NCBI GenBank assembly: GCA_022564935.1
Contig: JADFKM010000028.1
Span: forward strand, 1 to 25,444
Source: Candidatus Dadabacteria bacterium
GTDB taxonomy: Bacteria; Desulfobacterota_D; UBA1144; Nemesobacterales; JADFKM01
Direction: 5' to 3'
DNA: 25,444 bases
The notes under the pieces were generated by a model that was not told where the DNA came from, searched no databases, and saw only the letters and a program-made list of their open reading frames with translations. Made by a program: the position numbers and the translations under genes. Below, in pieces: positions 14,343-21,916 of the stretch (its first letter is position 1; the number at the start of each line of letters is the position of its first letter).

Positions 14343-15955
14343 GGGTACTGCTGAGCACCGTAATGCTCCTGCTCGCAGCATATGGATCCGCCGCCCTAGG
14401 GGCCGAAAGTGAAATTTCTTCGAGCCGTTTCCAGTTTCATATCAAGGCCGTCGAGGAGCACCTATACAAGTGGCAGGTAAAGGAAGCTACAGTCAGGTCT
14501 AAACTCGCATTTTCGGCGGCAGGCACCGAAGAGGAGAAAGCCCTTGCAAATTACGTTGCATCCAGGGTGGAGTTCTTCAAGGGTAACTACGCCGCCTCCC
14601 TCCGTATGGCTCAGGAAGCCAAACAGAGCAAAAAAAAGCTTCCGAAATACATAGATGAGTACGTCGAATATATACAAAAAGTGGCCGAGACCGGCAGCAT
14701 GTTCAAGGAGGTGGCCTCCCGGAACTTCAAGGTGCGTTACGCCCATCCCAAGGACAAGATTCTGGTTCATTTCGCAATTGATGGGCTGGAGAAGTCATAT
14801 GCTAATATAGGGAGGGATTTCAACCGTTACCCCGATGTTCCGGTCATAGTGGAGATATTCCCCAGCCTCGAGAGCTTTTCACACGCTTCTACTCTCACGC
14901 TTCGCGAAATACAGACAACCGGGGTTGTGGGGGTTTGCAAGTTCAACCGCATAATGATACTTTCGCCCAGGCTGCTTCCCAGGGGATACAAGTGGCTCGA
15001 TACCCTTGCGCATGAGTACGCGCATTATCTCATATTCGTCGCTACTGAGAACAATATGGCTGTGTGGCTTCATGAGGGGCTCGCGAAGGCTCATGAAAGC
15101 AGGTGGAGGGACGATAAGAGGAATTTCCTCACCCCCCTCTATGAAACCGTACTGGCAAGGGCCTTGAATGAGGACAGGCTTGTGCCCTTGGAGAAGATGC
15201 ACCCATCGTTCGGAAAGCTCGACAGCGCCGACGAAGCGCAGCTTGCGTTTGCCCAGGTGGGAACGATGGTCGAATTCCTGCTCGACAGATGGGGAGAGGG
15301 AGTCATCCCGATGCTTCTTCAGGAAGTAAAGGAGCGGGGAGATATAAATTCCGCCCTCCAGACCGTTACAGATTTGGAGTTCGGCTCCTTTTACGAGGAG
15401 TGGGAAAAAGACCTGCGCTCCAAGAGCCTCAAGGAGAAGATAAGTGACACAAAGGTCATTGAGTTGAAGTTCGTCGAAGAAGGAGAGGGGGAGGACAAGG
15501 GCTCAGAACTTGACCTCGGCGAGGTAACAGACTTGCAGGCCAGGGAGTATACGCGTATCGGTGACCTGCTGCGCTCTAGAGGCAGAGTACGGGCCGCGGC
15601 TTACGAGTATGAAAAAGCGCTGCGCCACAACCCGCTCTCGCCCGTGGTAGTGAACAGGCTTGCTTCGGTGAGGAACTCGATGGGCAAATACGTCGAGGCT
15701 CGTGAGGTATTGATTCCGCTCGTAGATTACTTTCCCGGTTACCCCAATACCTTTATTAACCTGGGAAAATCGTATATGGAGAGCGGGGATTACAAAAGAG
15801 CTCTCCGGGCCTACGAAAACGTCATTTCCATCGACCCGTTTGACCCGGAGCTTCACTCCTCGCTTCTGCATCTATATGACAAATTGGGTTTGAAAGAGGA
15901 ATCGAAAAGCGAAAGGGAAATTCTAGCCGTTCTGGCTGACAAGGAGACAAGATGA
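14339..15955 (+). CDS. Secreted peptidase-MA-like metalloprotease with TPR repeats
   Basis: This 538-residue protein has a signal peptide (residues 1-22, cleavage near GSAALGA). A gluzincin-type zinc site follows: HEYAH at 225-229, with a downstream WLHEGLAK (Glu246) as the likely third ligand. The preceding NFKVRYAHPKD...VIVEIFPSLESF resembles the start of the peptidase MA family. The C-terminal part (about 395-535) carries TPR-like repeats (EYTRIGDLLRSRGRVRAAAY, then NTFINLGKSYMESGDYKRAL), probably for protein binding. It is expected in the periplasm or at the envelope. ATGA overlaps join it to the DUF4175 gene before it and to moxR after it, so the three probably act together. The substrate is unknown. 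A second protein of the same class lies at 21917-24172. Confidence 0.8.
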   Translation: MRVLLSTVMLLLAAYGSAALGAESEISSSRFQFHIKAVEEHLYKWQVKEATVRSKLAFSAAGTEEEKALANYVASRVEFFKGNYAASLRMAQEAKQSKKKLPKYIDEYVEYIQKVAETGSMFKEVASRNFKVRYAHPKDKILVHFAIDGLEKSYANIGRDFNRYPDVPVIVEIFPSLESFSHASTLTLREIQTTGVVGVCKFNRIMILSPRLLPRGYKWLDTLAHEYAHYLIFVATENNMAVWLHEGLAKAHESRWRDDKRNFLTPLYETVLARALNEDRLVPLEKMHPSFGKLDSADEAQLAFAQVGTMVEFLLDRWGEGVIPMLLQEVKERGDINSALQTVTDLEFGSFYEEWEKDLRSKSLKEKISDTKVIELKFVEEGEGEDKGSELDLGEVTDLQAREYTRIGDLLRSRGRVRAAAYEYEKALRHNPLSPVVVNRLASVRNSMGKYVEAREVLIPLVDYFPGYPNTFINLGKSYMESGDYKRALRAYENVISIDPFDPELHSSLLHLYDKLGLKEESKSEREILAVLADKETR

Positions 15956-16956
15956 AAGCTCTAACGACCGCTATAAGTGAAGACGCCGCCAAAGTCGAGC
16001 AGCTTGCGGGGATACGCGAGGAAATTATCGGGGAGATCAGCAAGGTTATAATAGGGCAAAAGGGTGTTGTCGAGCTGCTGTTGAATTCGCTTCTTTCCCA
16101 GGGTCATTCCCTGTTTGTGGGCGTGCCCGGCCTTGCGAAAACCCTTCTAGTGAGCACGCTGTCGAGAGTGTTGAAATTACGGTTCAACCGCGTCCAGTTC
16201 ACCCCCGACCTCATGCCCTCCGACATTATAGGCTCCGAGGTGTTAGACCGGGACCCTGACTCGGGAAAACGCCTGTTCAGGTTCATTCACGGACCGATCT
16301 TTTGCAACCTCCTGCTTGCAGACGAGATAAACAGGTCTTCGCCCAAGACGCAGGCCGCCCTATTGCAGGCGATGCAGGAGCTCAAGGTCACAGTGGGCGG
16401 GGAGACTCACACACTGTCACCTCCGTTTCATGTCATGGCCACGCAGAACCCCATTGAGCAGGAAGGGACGTATCCGCTCCCGGAGGCCGAGCTGGACAGG
16501 TTCATGTTCCAGATAGACGTAGATTACCCTTCTATGGAAGAGGAAGTGGAAATCGTTAAGACTACGACCTCGTCGTTTGAGCCTGACTTGAAGGTCGTCC
16601 TAGACGCTCGGCAGATAATGGACTATCAAGGGCTCGTGCGTCGAGTGCCCGTTCCCGATCACGTGGCCGAGTTCGCCGTCACGGTTGCCAGGTCTACCAG
16701 GCCGCATGAAGATATCGCCCCCGAAGTGGTTAAAAAATGGGTTTCGTGGGGAGTAGGTCCGCGCGCCTCGCAGTTCCTGCTGCTTGGGAGTAAAGCAAGG
16801 GCCATTCTGGACGGCAGGTACGCTCCGGGCGTGGATGACGTCAGGGCGCTGGCTCCGGCGGTGCTCAAGCATAGGATTGTGATCAATTTTAGGGGAGAGG
16901 CCGAGGGGATCAAGGCCGACCGAATTATTACTGAGATTTTGAACCGGCTTCGGTAA
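15952..16956 (+). CDS. MoxR-family AAA+ ATPase
   Basis: This 334-residue cytoplasmic ATPase has the MoxR-type Walker A GVPGLAKT (57-64), Walker [12 protein letters not shown] (120-130), sensor-1 region [20 protein letters not shown] (162-181) and a C-terminal lid domain ([20 protein letters not shown]). MoxR ATPases act as chaperones that mature or insert metal or cofactors into partner proteins, usually VWA-domain proteins encoded alongside. Here it is the last gene of the operon, and the usual DUF58 and VWA partners are absent from the window. Its ATG overlaps the previous stop. Its 3' end overlaps that of nuoM on the opposite strand by 29 bp. Confidence 0.93.
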   Translation: MKALTTAISEDAAKVEQLAGIREEIIGEISKVIIGQKGVVELLLNSLLSQGHSLFVGVPGLAKTLLVSTLSRVLKLRFNRVQFTPDLMPSDIIGSEVLDRDPDSGKRLFRFIHGPIFCNLLLADEINRSSPKTQAALLQAMQELKVTVGGETHTLSPPFHVMATQNPIEQEGTYPLPEAELDRFMFQIDVDYPSMEEEVEIVKTTTSSFEPDLKVVLDARQIMDYQGLVRRVPVPDHVAEFAVTVARSTRPHEDIAPEVVKKWVSWGVGPRASQFLLLGSKARAILDGRYAPGVDDVRALAPAVLKHRIVINFRGEAEGIKADRIITEILNRLR

Positions 16957-18493
16957 CCGCAGGCGATTCGACCACCATGACGTGGGAGTACTTGGTCTTC
17001 AGGAGCCCGGCGACCGAGGGCTCAATCCTTTCGAGTATGGGCTTGGGATAGATGCCCATAAAGAACATCATAACCGTGATTGGGAGCAGCACGAATATCT
17101 CTCTCAAGTTGAGGTCGAGCAGGGCCTTGTTTTCTTCTTTGTCCAGCGGGCCGAGCATGACTCTCTCATAGGCCCACAGCATATACACCGCCCCCAACAC
17201 AACTCCTGTGGCGCCCAGGGCAGAGTAGACATAGTTGAACCTGAACACACCGAGCAGTATCAGGAACTCTCCTATAAATCCGTTCAGGAGCGGAAGCCCG
17301 ATGGACGACAGGGTTGAGATAAGGAAAAAAGCTGCGAATATGGGCATCGACTTCGATATACCCCCAAAATCCTTTATCAGCTTCGTGTGTCTGCGCTCAT
17401 ATATCATCCCCACTATGATAAACAGCGCCCCGGTGGACAGGCCGTGGCTTAACATCTGATATATAGAGCCTTGCATTCCCTGTACGTTGAGCACGAATAT
17501 GCCGAGCATTACCAGACCCATGTGGCTCACGCTAGAGTAGGCGATCAGCTTCTTCAGGTCGACCTGGGCAAACGCCACCATAGCCCCGTAGATTATCCCT
17601 ATGATGGAAATGACGCATATCCAGGGGAGGAGGTCTGTGGTGGCCTCGGGAAACAGGGGGAGCAGGAACCTCAGGATCCCGTATGTGCCCATTTTAAGCA
17701 GTATGGCCGCCAGGACTACGCTGCCCGGAGTGGGGGCTTCAACGTGGGCGTCTGGAAGCCACGTGTGGAAGGGGAACAGGGGCACTTTTATGGCAAAGGC
17801 CAGGAAGAAAGCCAAGAAGCATAATCCCTGCGGGCTCATAAGGCCGAGGTAGGGGAGCTCTACTCTGTACAGGTCGATGATGCTCATAGACGGCGTCCCG
17901 AACTGCTCGATATGGGAGTAGTAGAGATAAAAAATGGCCACAAGCATAAGGGCGCTGCCGAAAGCCGTGTATATGAAAAACTTTATCGCCGCATAAATCC
18001 TGCGTTCCGCTCCCCATAACCCGATGATAAAGTACATTGGTATGAGCACCGCTTCCCAAAAGGTGAAGAACAGCACCATGTCGAGAGCAGTGAAGGTTCC
18101 CACGAGGGCCGTCTGAAGCACCAGCATAAGCACACAGAATGCGGTTACCCTCTCCCCTATTGCGTTCCATGCGCTGAGCATCGTTATGGGCATCATGAAT
18201 GTGGTTAGGAGCACGAGGAAGAGGCTAATGCCGTCTATGCCCAGGAAATAGCTGATTCCCAGGGACTGAATCCATGGCAGGTGCTCGGTGAACTGCATAC
18301 CGGCCATGCCTACCTCGAAGTTAATGAACAACGGGAGCGACAGCAAGAACTCGACGGCCATGACTATGAGGGTGGCCGTGAAAACGTGGGTTTTAGAGTT
18401 TTTATTTACCAGCGAAACGAAGAGGATAATGGGTATTCCCACCAGGGGAAAAAACGTGACTATAGTAAGGTTTCCGCTTAGGATCGCTTCCAA
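16928..18493 (-). CDS. nuoM: NADH-quinone oxidoreductase subunit M
   Basis: This 521-residue inner-membrane antiporter-like subunit of complex I has about 14 membrane helices. The proton-path residues are present: Glu147 (FWEAVLIPMYF), Lys236 in AFAIKVPLFPFHTWLPDAHV, Lys267 (LLKMGTYGILRF) and Glu409 (GFIGEFLILLG). The length is normal. The start is TTG at 18493: an in-frame TAG lies 6 nt upstream, and GGAGGT is 11 nt before it. Unusually, nuoL is not upstream and nuoN is not downstream; instead there are a broken peroxidase gene and a convergent moxR. It may be a second or displaced copy, or the last gene of a rearranged complex I cluster. Mrp or hydrogenase subunits related to NuoM are less likely given the close NuoM motifs. 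Confidence 0.9.
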   Translation of the reverse strand: MEAILSGNLTIVTFFPLVGIPIILFVSLVNKNSKTHVFTATLIVMAVEFLLSLPLFINFEVGMAGMQFTEHLPWIQSLGISYFLGIDGISLFLVLLTTFMMPITMLSAWNAIGERVTAFCVLMLVLQTALVGTFTALDMVLFFTFWEAVLIPMYFIIGLWGAERRIYAAIKFFIYTAFGSALMLVAIFYLYYSHIEQFGTPSMSIIDLYRVELPYLGLMSPQGLCFLAFFLAFAIKVPLFPFHTWLPDAHVEAPTPGSVVLAAILLKMGTYGILRFLLPLFPEATTDLLPWICVISIIGIIYGAMVAFAQVDLKKLIAYSSVSHMGLVMLGIFVLNVQGMQGSIYQMLSHGLSTGALFIIVGMIYERRHTKLIKDFGGISKSMPIFAAFFLISTLSSIGLPLLNGFIGEFLILLGVFRFNYVYSALGATGVVLGAVYMLWAYERVMLGPLDKEENKALLDLNLREIFVLLPITVMMFFMGIYPKPILERIEPSVAGLLKTKYSHVMVVESPAVTEAGSKSQ

Positions 18494-18623
18494 AGGCTAT
18501 TAAGACCTCCGTGGCGGGAGAGTGTCGAGTATTAGACGGTGAGAGTAACTATACAACAGAGCAGGGGGGTTCTCAATGCGACAGTTTTCTGCGGTTGCGT
18601 GTAAGGCGGAATACGGTTTATTC

Positions 18624-18637
18624 CCCGAAATTTCGGG
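18624..18637. repeat. Perfect 14-bp palindrome
   Basis: CCCGAAATTTCGGG is a perfect palindrome just before the first codon of the broken cytochrome c peroxidase frame and 131 bp from the nuoM start. It could be an operator or the remains of one. It lacks a T-run and so is not a typical terminator. Confidence 0.3.
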
Positions 18638-19412
18638 TTGTTAAGGACTAAAAAAGTGTATATAGCAATAAGAATAATTTCCATTTTGGGGGTTTACGCA
18701 CCATCGAAATACGGGTTTGTTGTCGCAATTTCCGGCACTGTGTGTCTGTTTATACTCCAAGGCGTTAACGCCCGAGGGGATGAGCTCCTAAGCGATGCCG
18801 AATCCCGATTTGGTTATTGCACGGCTGAGGTCGATCCCCTCATACGGGGAGGAGTTCAGAGCCGCCTTCGGTGGTGAATCCAACCCCGTTAATTACGACA
18901 ACGTGGCAAAGGCAATCGCCGCTTTTGAGAGAATCTCCTCACCCCTTCGCGCTTTGATAACTATTTGAAAGGGGACGAGGGAGCCCTGACGAAGGCCGAG
19001 AAGCGGGGGCTTAAGCTTTTTATCTCCAAGGGCTGCACGGCCTGTCACAACGGAGCCGCTCTAGGCGGTGGCGCATATATTGAAGTTCGGTATCGTAGAG
19101 CCCTACGGCAACAAAAAGGACTTGGGAAGGTATGAGGTGACCAAAAACGATGCCGACAAGTTCGTGTTTAAAGTCCCCTCGCTGAGGAATATAACGAGGA
19201 CTTACCCCTACTTCCACGACGGGGCGGTGTGGGATTTGAAAGAGGCCGTCAGGATTATGGGCACAACTCAGCTCGGCATGGAGCTAAGGGATGATGAAGT
19301 GGATAAGATCACCACTTTTCTCGATTCGCTGACCGGAGTTATACTGCATGATGCGCTCGTGCTTCCGGTGCTGCCGCCATCGACGCCTAATACTCCGAAA
19401 CCGGCGCTGTGA
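18638..19412 (+). pseudogene. Broken di-haem cytochrome c peroxidase (MauG/CcpA family)
   Basis: An intact relative would be a periplasmic di-haem peroxidase reducing H2O2. Here the hydrophobic N-terminus (18638-18793, ending NARGDELLSD) jumps straight to MPNPDLVIARLRSIPSYGEE at 18795 in a different frame. That removes about 120 residues, including the first haem motif. The frame then slips by one base near 18932 (ERI / [12 protein letters not shown]), passes the second haem motif CTACH near 19034, and slips back near 19078 into [30 protein letters not shown] and the end at 19412. The two slips compensate each other, so a stop at about 18966 is avoided only by the shifted segment. The deletion makes it non-functional whether or not the slips are sequencing errors. 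Confidence 0.8.
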
Positions 19413-19600
19413 GCCGGGGCGTATGATGTTGTTAAAGTGGGGTGTCGATTTAGCGGCGGTTTTCATTCCGGGGCGAAAATGATGTAGTATTTAAAGTAGT
19501 ATTTTGGCTTAAATTTTTTTGAGGGAGGAGAGGACGGGGCGTTGCGTTTTTTCCCCTTCGATGCGGCTACGGAAAGGGTATGGTAAGAGGCCGGAGAGCC

Positions 19601-19605
19601 GGAGG
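19601..19605 (+). promoter_or_regulatory. Shine-Dalgarno site fixing the start of the acidic protein gene
   Basis: GGAGG, 6 nt before the ATG at 19612, marks that codon as the start rather than the upstream GTG-type start at 19519, whose extra ~31 residues are Arg-rich and unlike the rest. Confidence 0.6.
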
Positions 19606-19611
19606 ACATTT

Positions 19612-20064
19612 ATGAGTGGGAAAATAAAACTCGGTACGCATATAAAGGGGCTGCATATAGACCTTCTCGACGACACGCTTATGAAGGCCTACAAAACAAA
19701 CGGTTGCAAGCCCGTCAAGGTATATATCAAGGAAGCCGATAACGACGATGACTCCCATTTCTCCGTTGATGTGGAGGTGCTCGGAGTCCAGGAGCTTATG
19801 CCTCCCTCAGACGACGTTGTGGAGCTGGATAAGCTGAGCGCCTTCGAGCTCCATTTTGACTACGACCTTTCGACTTACCTTGAGCGCAGCGTTCTAGTAA
19901 TAACCTCCACGGCAACGCGGCTGTTTAACGCACTGTTTGTGCCCTTCTCTGAGGTTGAGTGTGTGGTGGAGCCCTTCGGTGGGGACTGGAAGATAGCCTT
20001 AACGAGCATCGTAGAGCGCGAGTCCGATTCCGACACTACCGATTTCGAAGAGATTAAGTACTGA
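19612..20064 (+). CDS. Unrecognised acidic cytoplasmic protein
   Basis: This 150-residue protein starts MSGKIKLGTHIKGLHIDLLD and is acidic throughout. It has runs such as KEADNDDDSHFSVDVEVLG and ends with ERESDSDTTDFEEIKY. It has no signal peptide, membrane segment or Cys motif, and the pattern of alternating strands suggests a compact beta-rich domain. I do not recognise a family. A good Shine-Dalgarno sequence and coding-like composition make it a likely real gene. It sits alone between the broken peroxidase and the acyl-CoA ligase, all on the plus strand, with 204 bp of non-coding sequence after it. Confidence 0.65.
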   Translation: MSGKIKLGTHIKGLHIDLLDDTLMKAYKTNGCKPVKVYIKEADNDDDSHFSVDVEVLGVQELMPPSDDVVELDKLSAFELHFDYDLSTYLERSVLVITSTATRLFNALFVPFSEVECVVEPFGGDWKIALTSIVERESDSDTTDFEEIKY

Positions 20065-20268
20065 GGTTCCTCGGTAAACGAATACCCACGATATACTAAG
20101 GGTTCATTAACCTATAACCCTCCCCAAAATCCTAACTGCGAAACCGGATGACATAATCGTGTCTTTATCTGTATGTTTTACCGATGTAATATGAACAACG
20201 GAATTGTCGCATGCTGAACGGAGGTTTGAACCGGAACCCCCGGAAGGGCTGGGGTATTAAGCGAAATT

Positions 20269-21894
20269 ATGGAGTTCGATTACGACAGGCTCAGGAAAAG
20301 CTGGAAGTGGGAAGTCCCGGAGTATTACAACATAGGAAAGGACTGCACGGATAAACTCGCCCTCCTGCCGTCCCACAGGGAAAAAGTGGCGCTTTACTGG
20401 GAAAGCGATGAGGGGGAATGCAGGACTTATACGTTTGCCGACCTCTCTGTGCTCACTAATAAGATCGCCAACGCCCTTCTGTCGCTGGGTTTCGATAAGG
20501 GGGAGCGCATCGTAATAAGGCTCCCCAACCTCCCCGAATTTCCCCTGGTGTTTCTGGGCGCCGCAAAGATAGGGGCCGTCCCCGTGCCCACCAGTTCCAT
20601 GCTTACAGAAGAAGAAGTGGGATTCGTGCTTTCAGACAGCGGCGCTAAAGGTGTGGTCACCACTCCTGAGCTTTACGGGGCCGTGGAGCCTAACCGTGGA
20701 GCTTCAGGACAGCTTGAGCACGTTCTCATCGTAGGGGGTCCCGTGCCGCGCGGCTGCGTGGATTTAAAAGAGCTAATCATGAAGACCCCCGACTCCCTGA
20801 ATGTCCCCGAAACCAAAGCCGTTGACCCGGCGTACATGTGCTACACCTCCGGCACCACTGGCTACCCCAGGGGCGTGGTGCACGCTCACAGGTCTCTCAT
20901 CGGACGCGACCCATCCGCAAAGTTCTGGCAGGCGCTAAGGCCTGACGACACGGTGATGCATGCGGGGAAGCTCAACTGGACATACGCTCTCGGCACCGGG
21001 TGTCTCGACCCGTGGAGGAGGGGGTGTGCTACGGTGATTTGGGGAGGGGAGCACGACGCCTTGAAGTTCCTTGAGATGATAAAAAAATACGGCGTAAACG
21101 TGTTCATGGCCGTTCCCGGCGTCTACAGGCAGATGCTGAGAGCAGCGGGAACGGCCCCATTCGACCTCTCGGGCCTAAGGCACGCCCTTAGCGCGGGGGA
21201 GCATCTGAGCGAGGAGCTTTTTCTGTCCTGGAAGGAAAGGTTCGGAGTAGAGCTCTACGACGGCCTGGGGATGAGCGAGTTCAGCTACTACATCTCCAAT
21301 ATGGCGGGGATGCCCATTAAACCCGGCTCTCCGGGCAAACCGCAGCCGGGCCATCAATCCACGCTCATAGACGAAGATTGTGTGGAGGTTCCTCCGGGCG
21401 AGGTCGGCGTGCTCGCCACTCCCGCAGGGGACCCCGGGATCATGCTCGGATACTGGAGTCAGCCTGAGCAGACGGCCGAGAGTTTCAGGGAGGGCTGGTT
21501 TATCAGCGGGGATTACTTCTACAGGGACGAAGAGGGCTACTACTGGCTTATGGGAAGACATGACGACATGATAAACACCTTCGGCTACAGGGTTTCGCCC
21601 TTCGAGGTGGAGAGGGTCATTAGCGAGCACCCGGCGGTTGGTGAGTGCGCCGTTGCGGGGATCACGGTGGATAAGGACAAGACCGTGACTGCGGTGTTTG
21701 TAGTTCTCGGCGCCGGGCAGGGAGATAAGGAGGAGGCCAGGAAGTCCATAATCGAATACTCGAAGAGCCGCCTTGCCGACTACAAGTGCCCCCGGGAGGT
21801 GTATTTCGTCGAGTCCGTACCCAAGACCCCGAACGGCAAGATAATGCGCGCCGTGCTGCGAGAGGAGTATAGCAATGCGGAGCCGAATCTGTAA
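20269..21894 (+). CDS. AMP-forming acyl-CoA (acyl/aryl acid) ligase
   Basis: This 541-residue ANL-superfamily enzyme activates a carboxylic acid with ATP and then forms its CoA thioester. The motifs are in order: P-loop YTSGTTGYPRGVVHAH (near residue 192), GLGMSEFSYY (A5 region), GWFISGDYFYRDEEGYYWLMGRHDDMI (hinge Asp/Arg region) and, at the C-terminus, VPKTPNGKIMRAVLR with the catalytic Lys. The overall pattern, with LNWTYALGTG and GDPGIMLGYW, recalls benzoate- or medium-chain acyl-CoA ligases rather than acetyl-CoA synthetase. The acid cannot be fixed from sequence. It has no convincing Shine-Dalgarno sequence and no catabolic partner adjacent, though a crotonase-family gene lies elsewhere in the window. 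Confidence 0.9.
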   Translation: MEFDYDRLRKSWKWEVPEYYNIGKDCTDKLALLPSHREKVALYWESDEGECRTYTFADLSVLTNKIANALLSLGFDKGERIVIRLPNLPEFPLVFLGAAKIGAVPVPTSSMLTEEEVGFVLSDSGAKGVVTTPELYGAVEPNRGASGQLEHVLIVGGPVPRGCVDLKELIMKTPDSLNVPETKAVDPAYMCYTSGTTGYPRGVVHAHRSLIGRDPSAKFWQALRPDDTVMHAGKLNWTYALGTGCLDPWRRGCATVIWGGEHDALKFLEMIKKYGVNVFMAVPGVYRQMLRAAGTAPFDLSGLRHALSAGEHLSEELFLSWKERFGVELYDGLGMSEFSYYISNMAGMPIKPGSPGKPQPGHQSTLIDEDCVEVPPGEVGVLATPAGDPGIMLGYWSQPEQTAESFREGWFISGDYFYRDEEGYYWLMGRHDDMINTFGYRVSPFEVERVISEHPAVGECAVAGITVDKDKTVTAVFVVLGAGQGDKEEARKSIIEYSKSRLADYKCPREVYFVESVPKTPNGKIMRAVLREEYSNAEPNL

Positions 21895-21916
21895 CTAATA
21901 CTGTAGTATTGATGGC

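Noticed and set aside
19519-19611. Upstream start for the acidic protein
   Set aside because: Extra residues are Arg-rich and unlike the rest; GGAGG is ideally spaced for the ATG at 19612.
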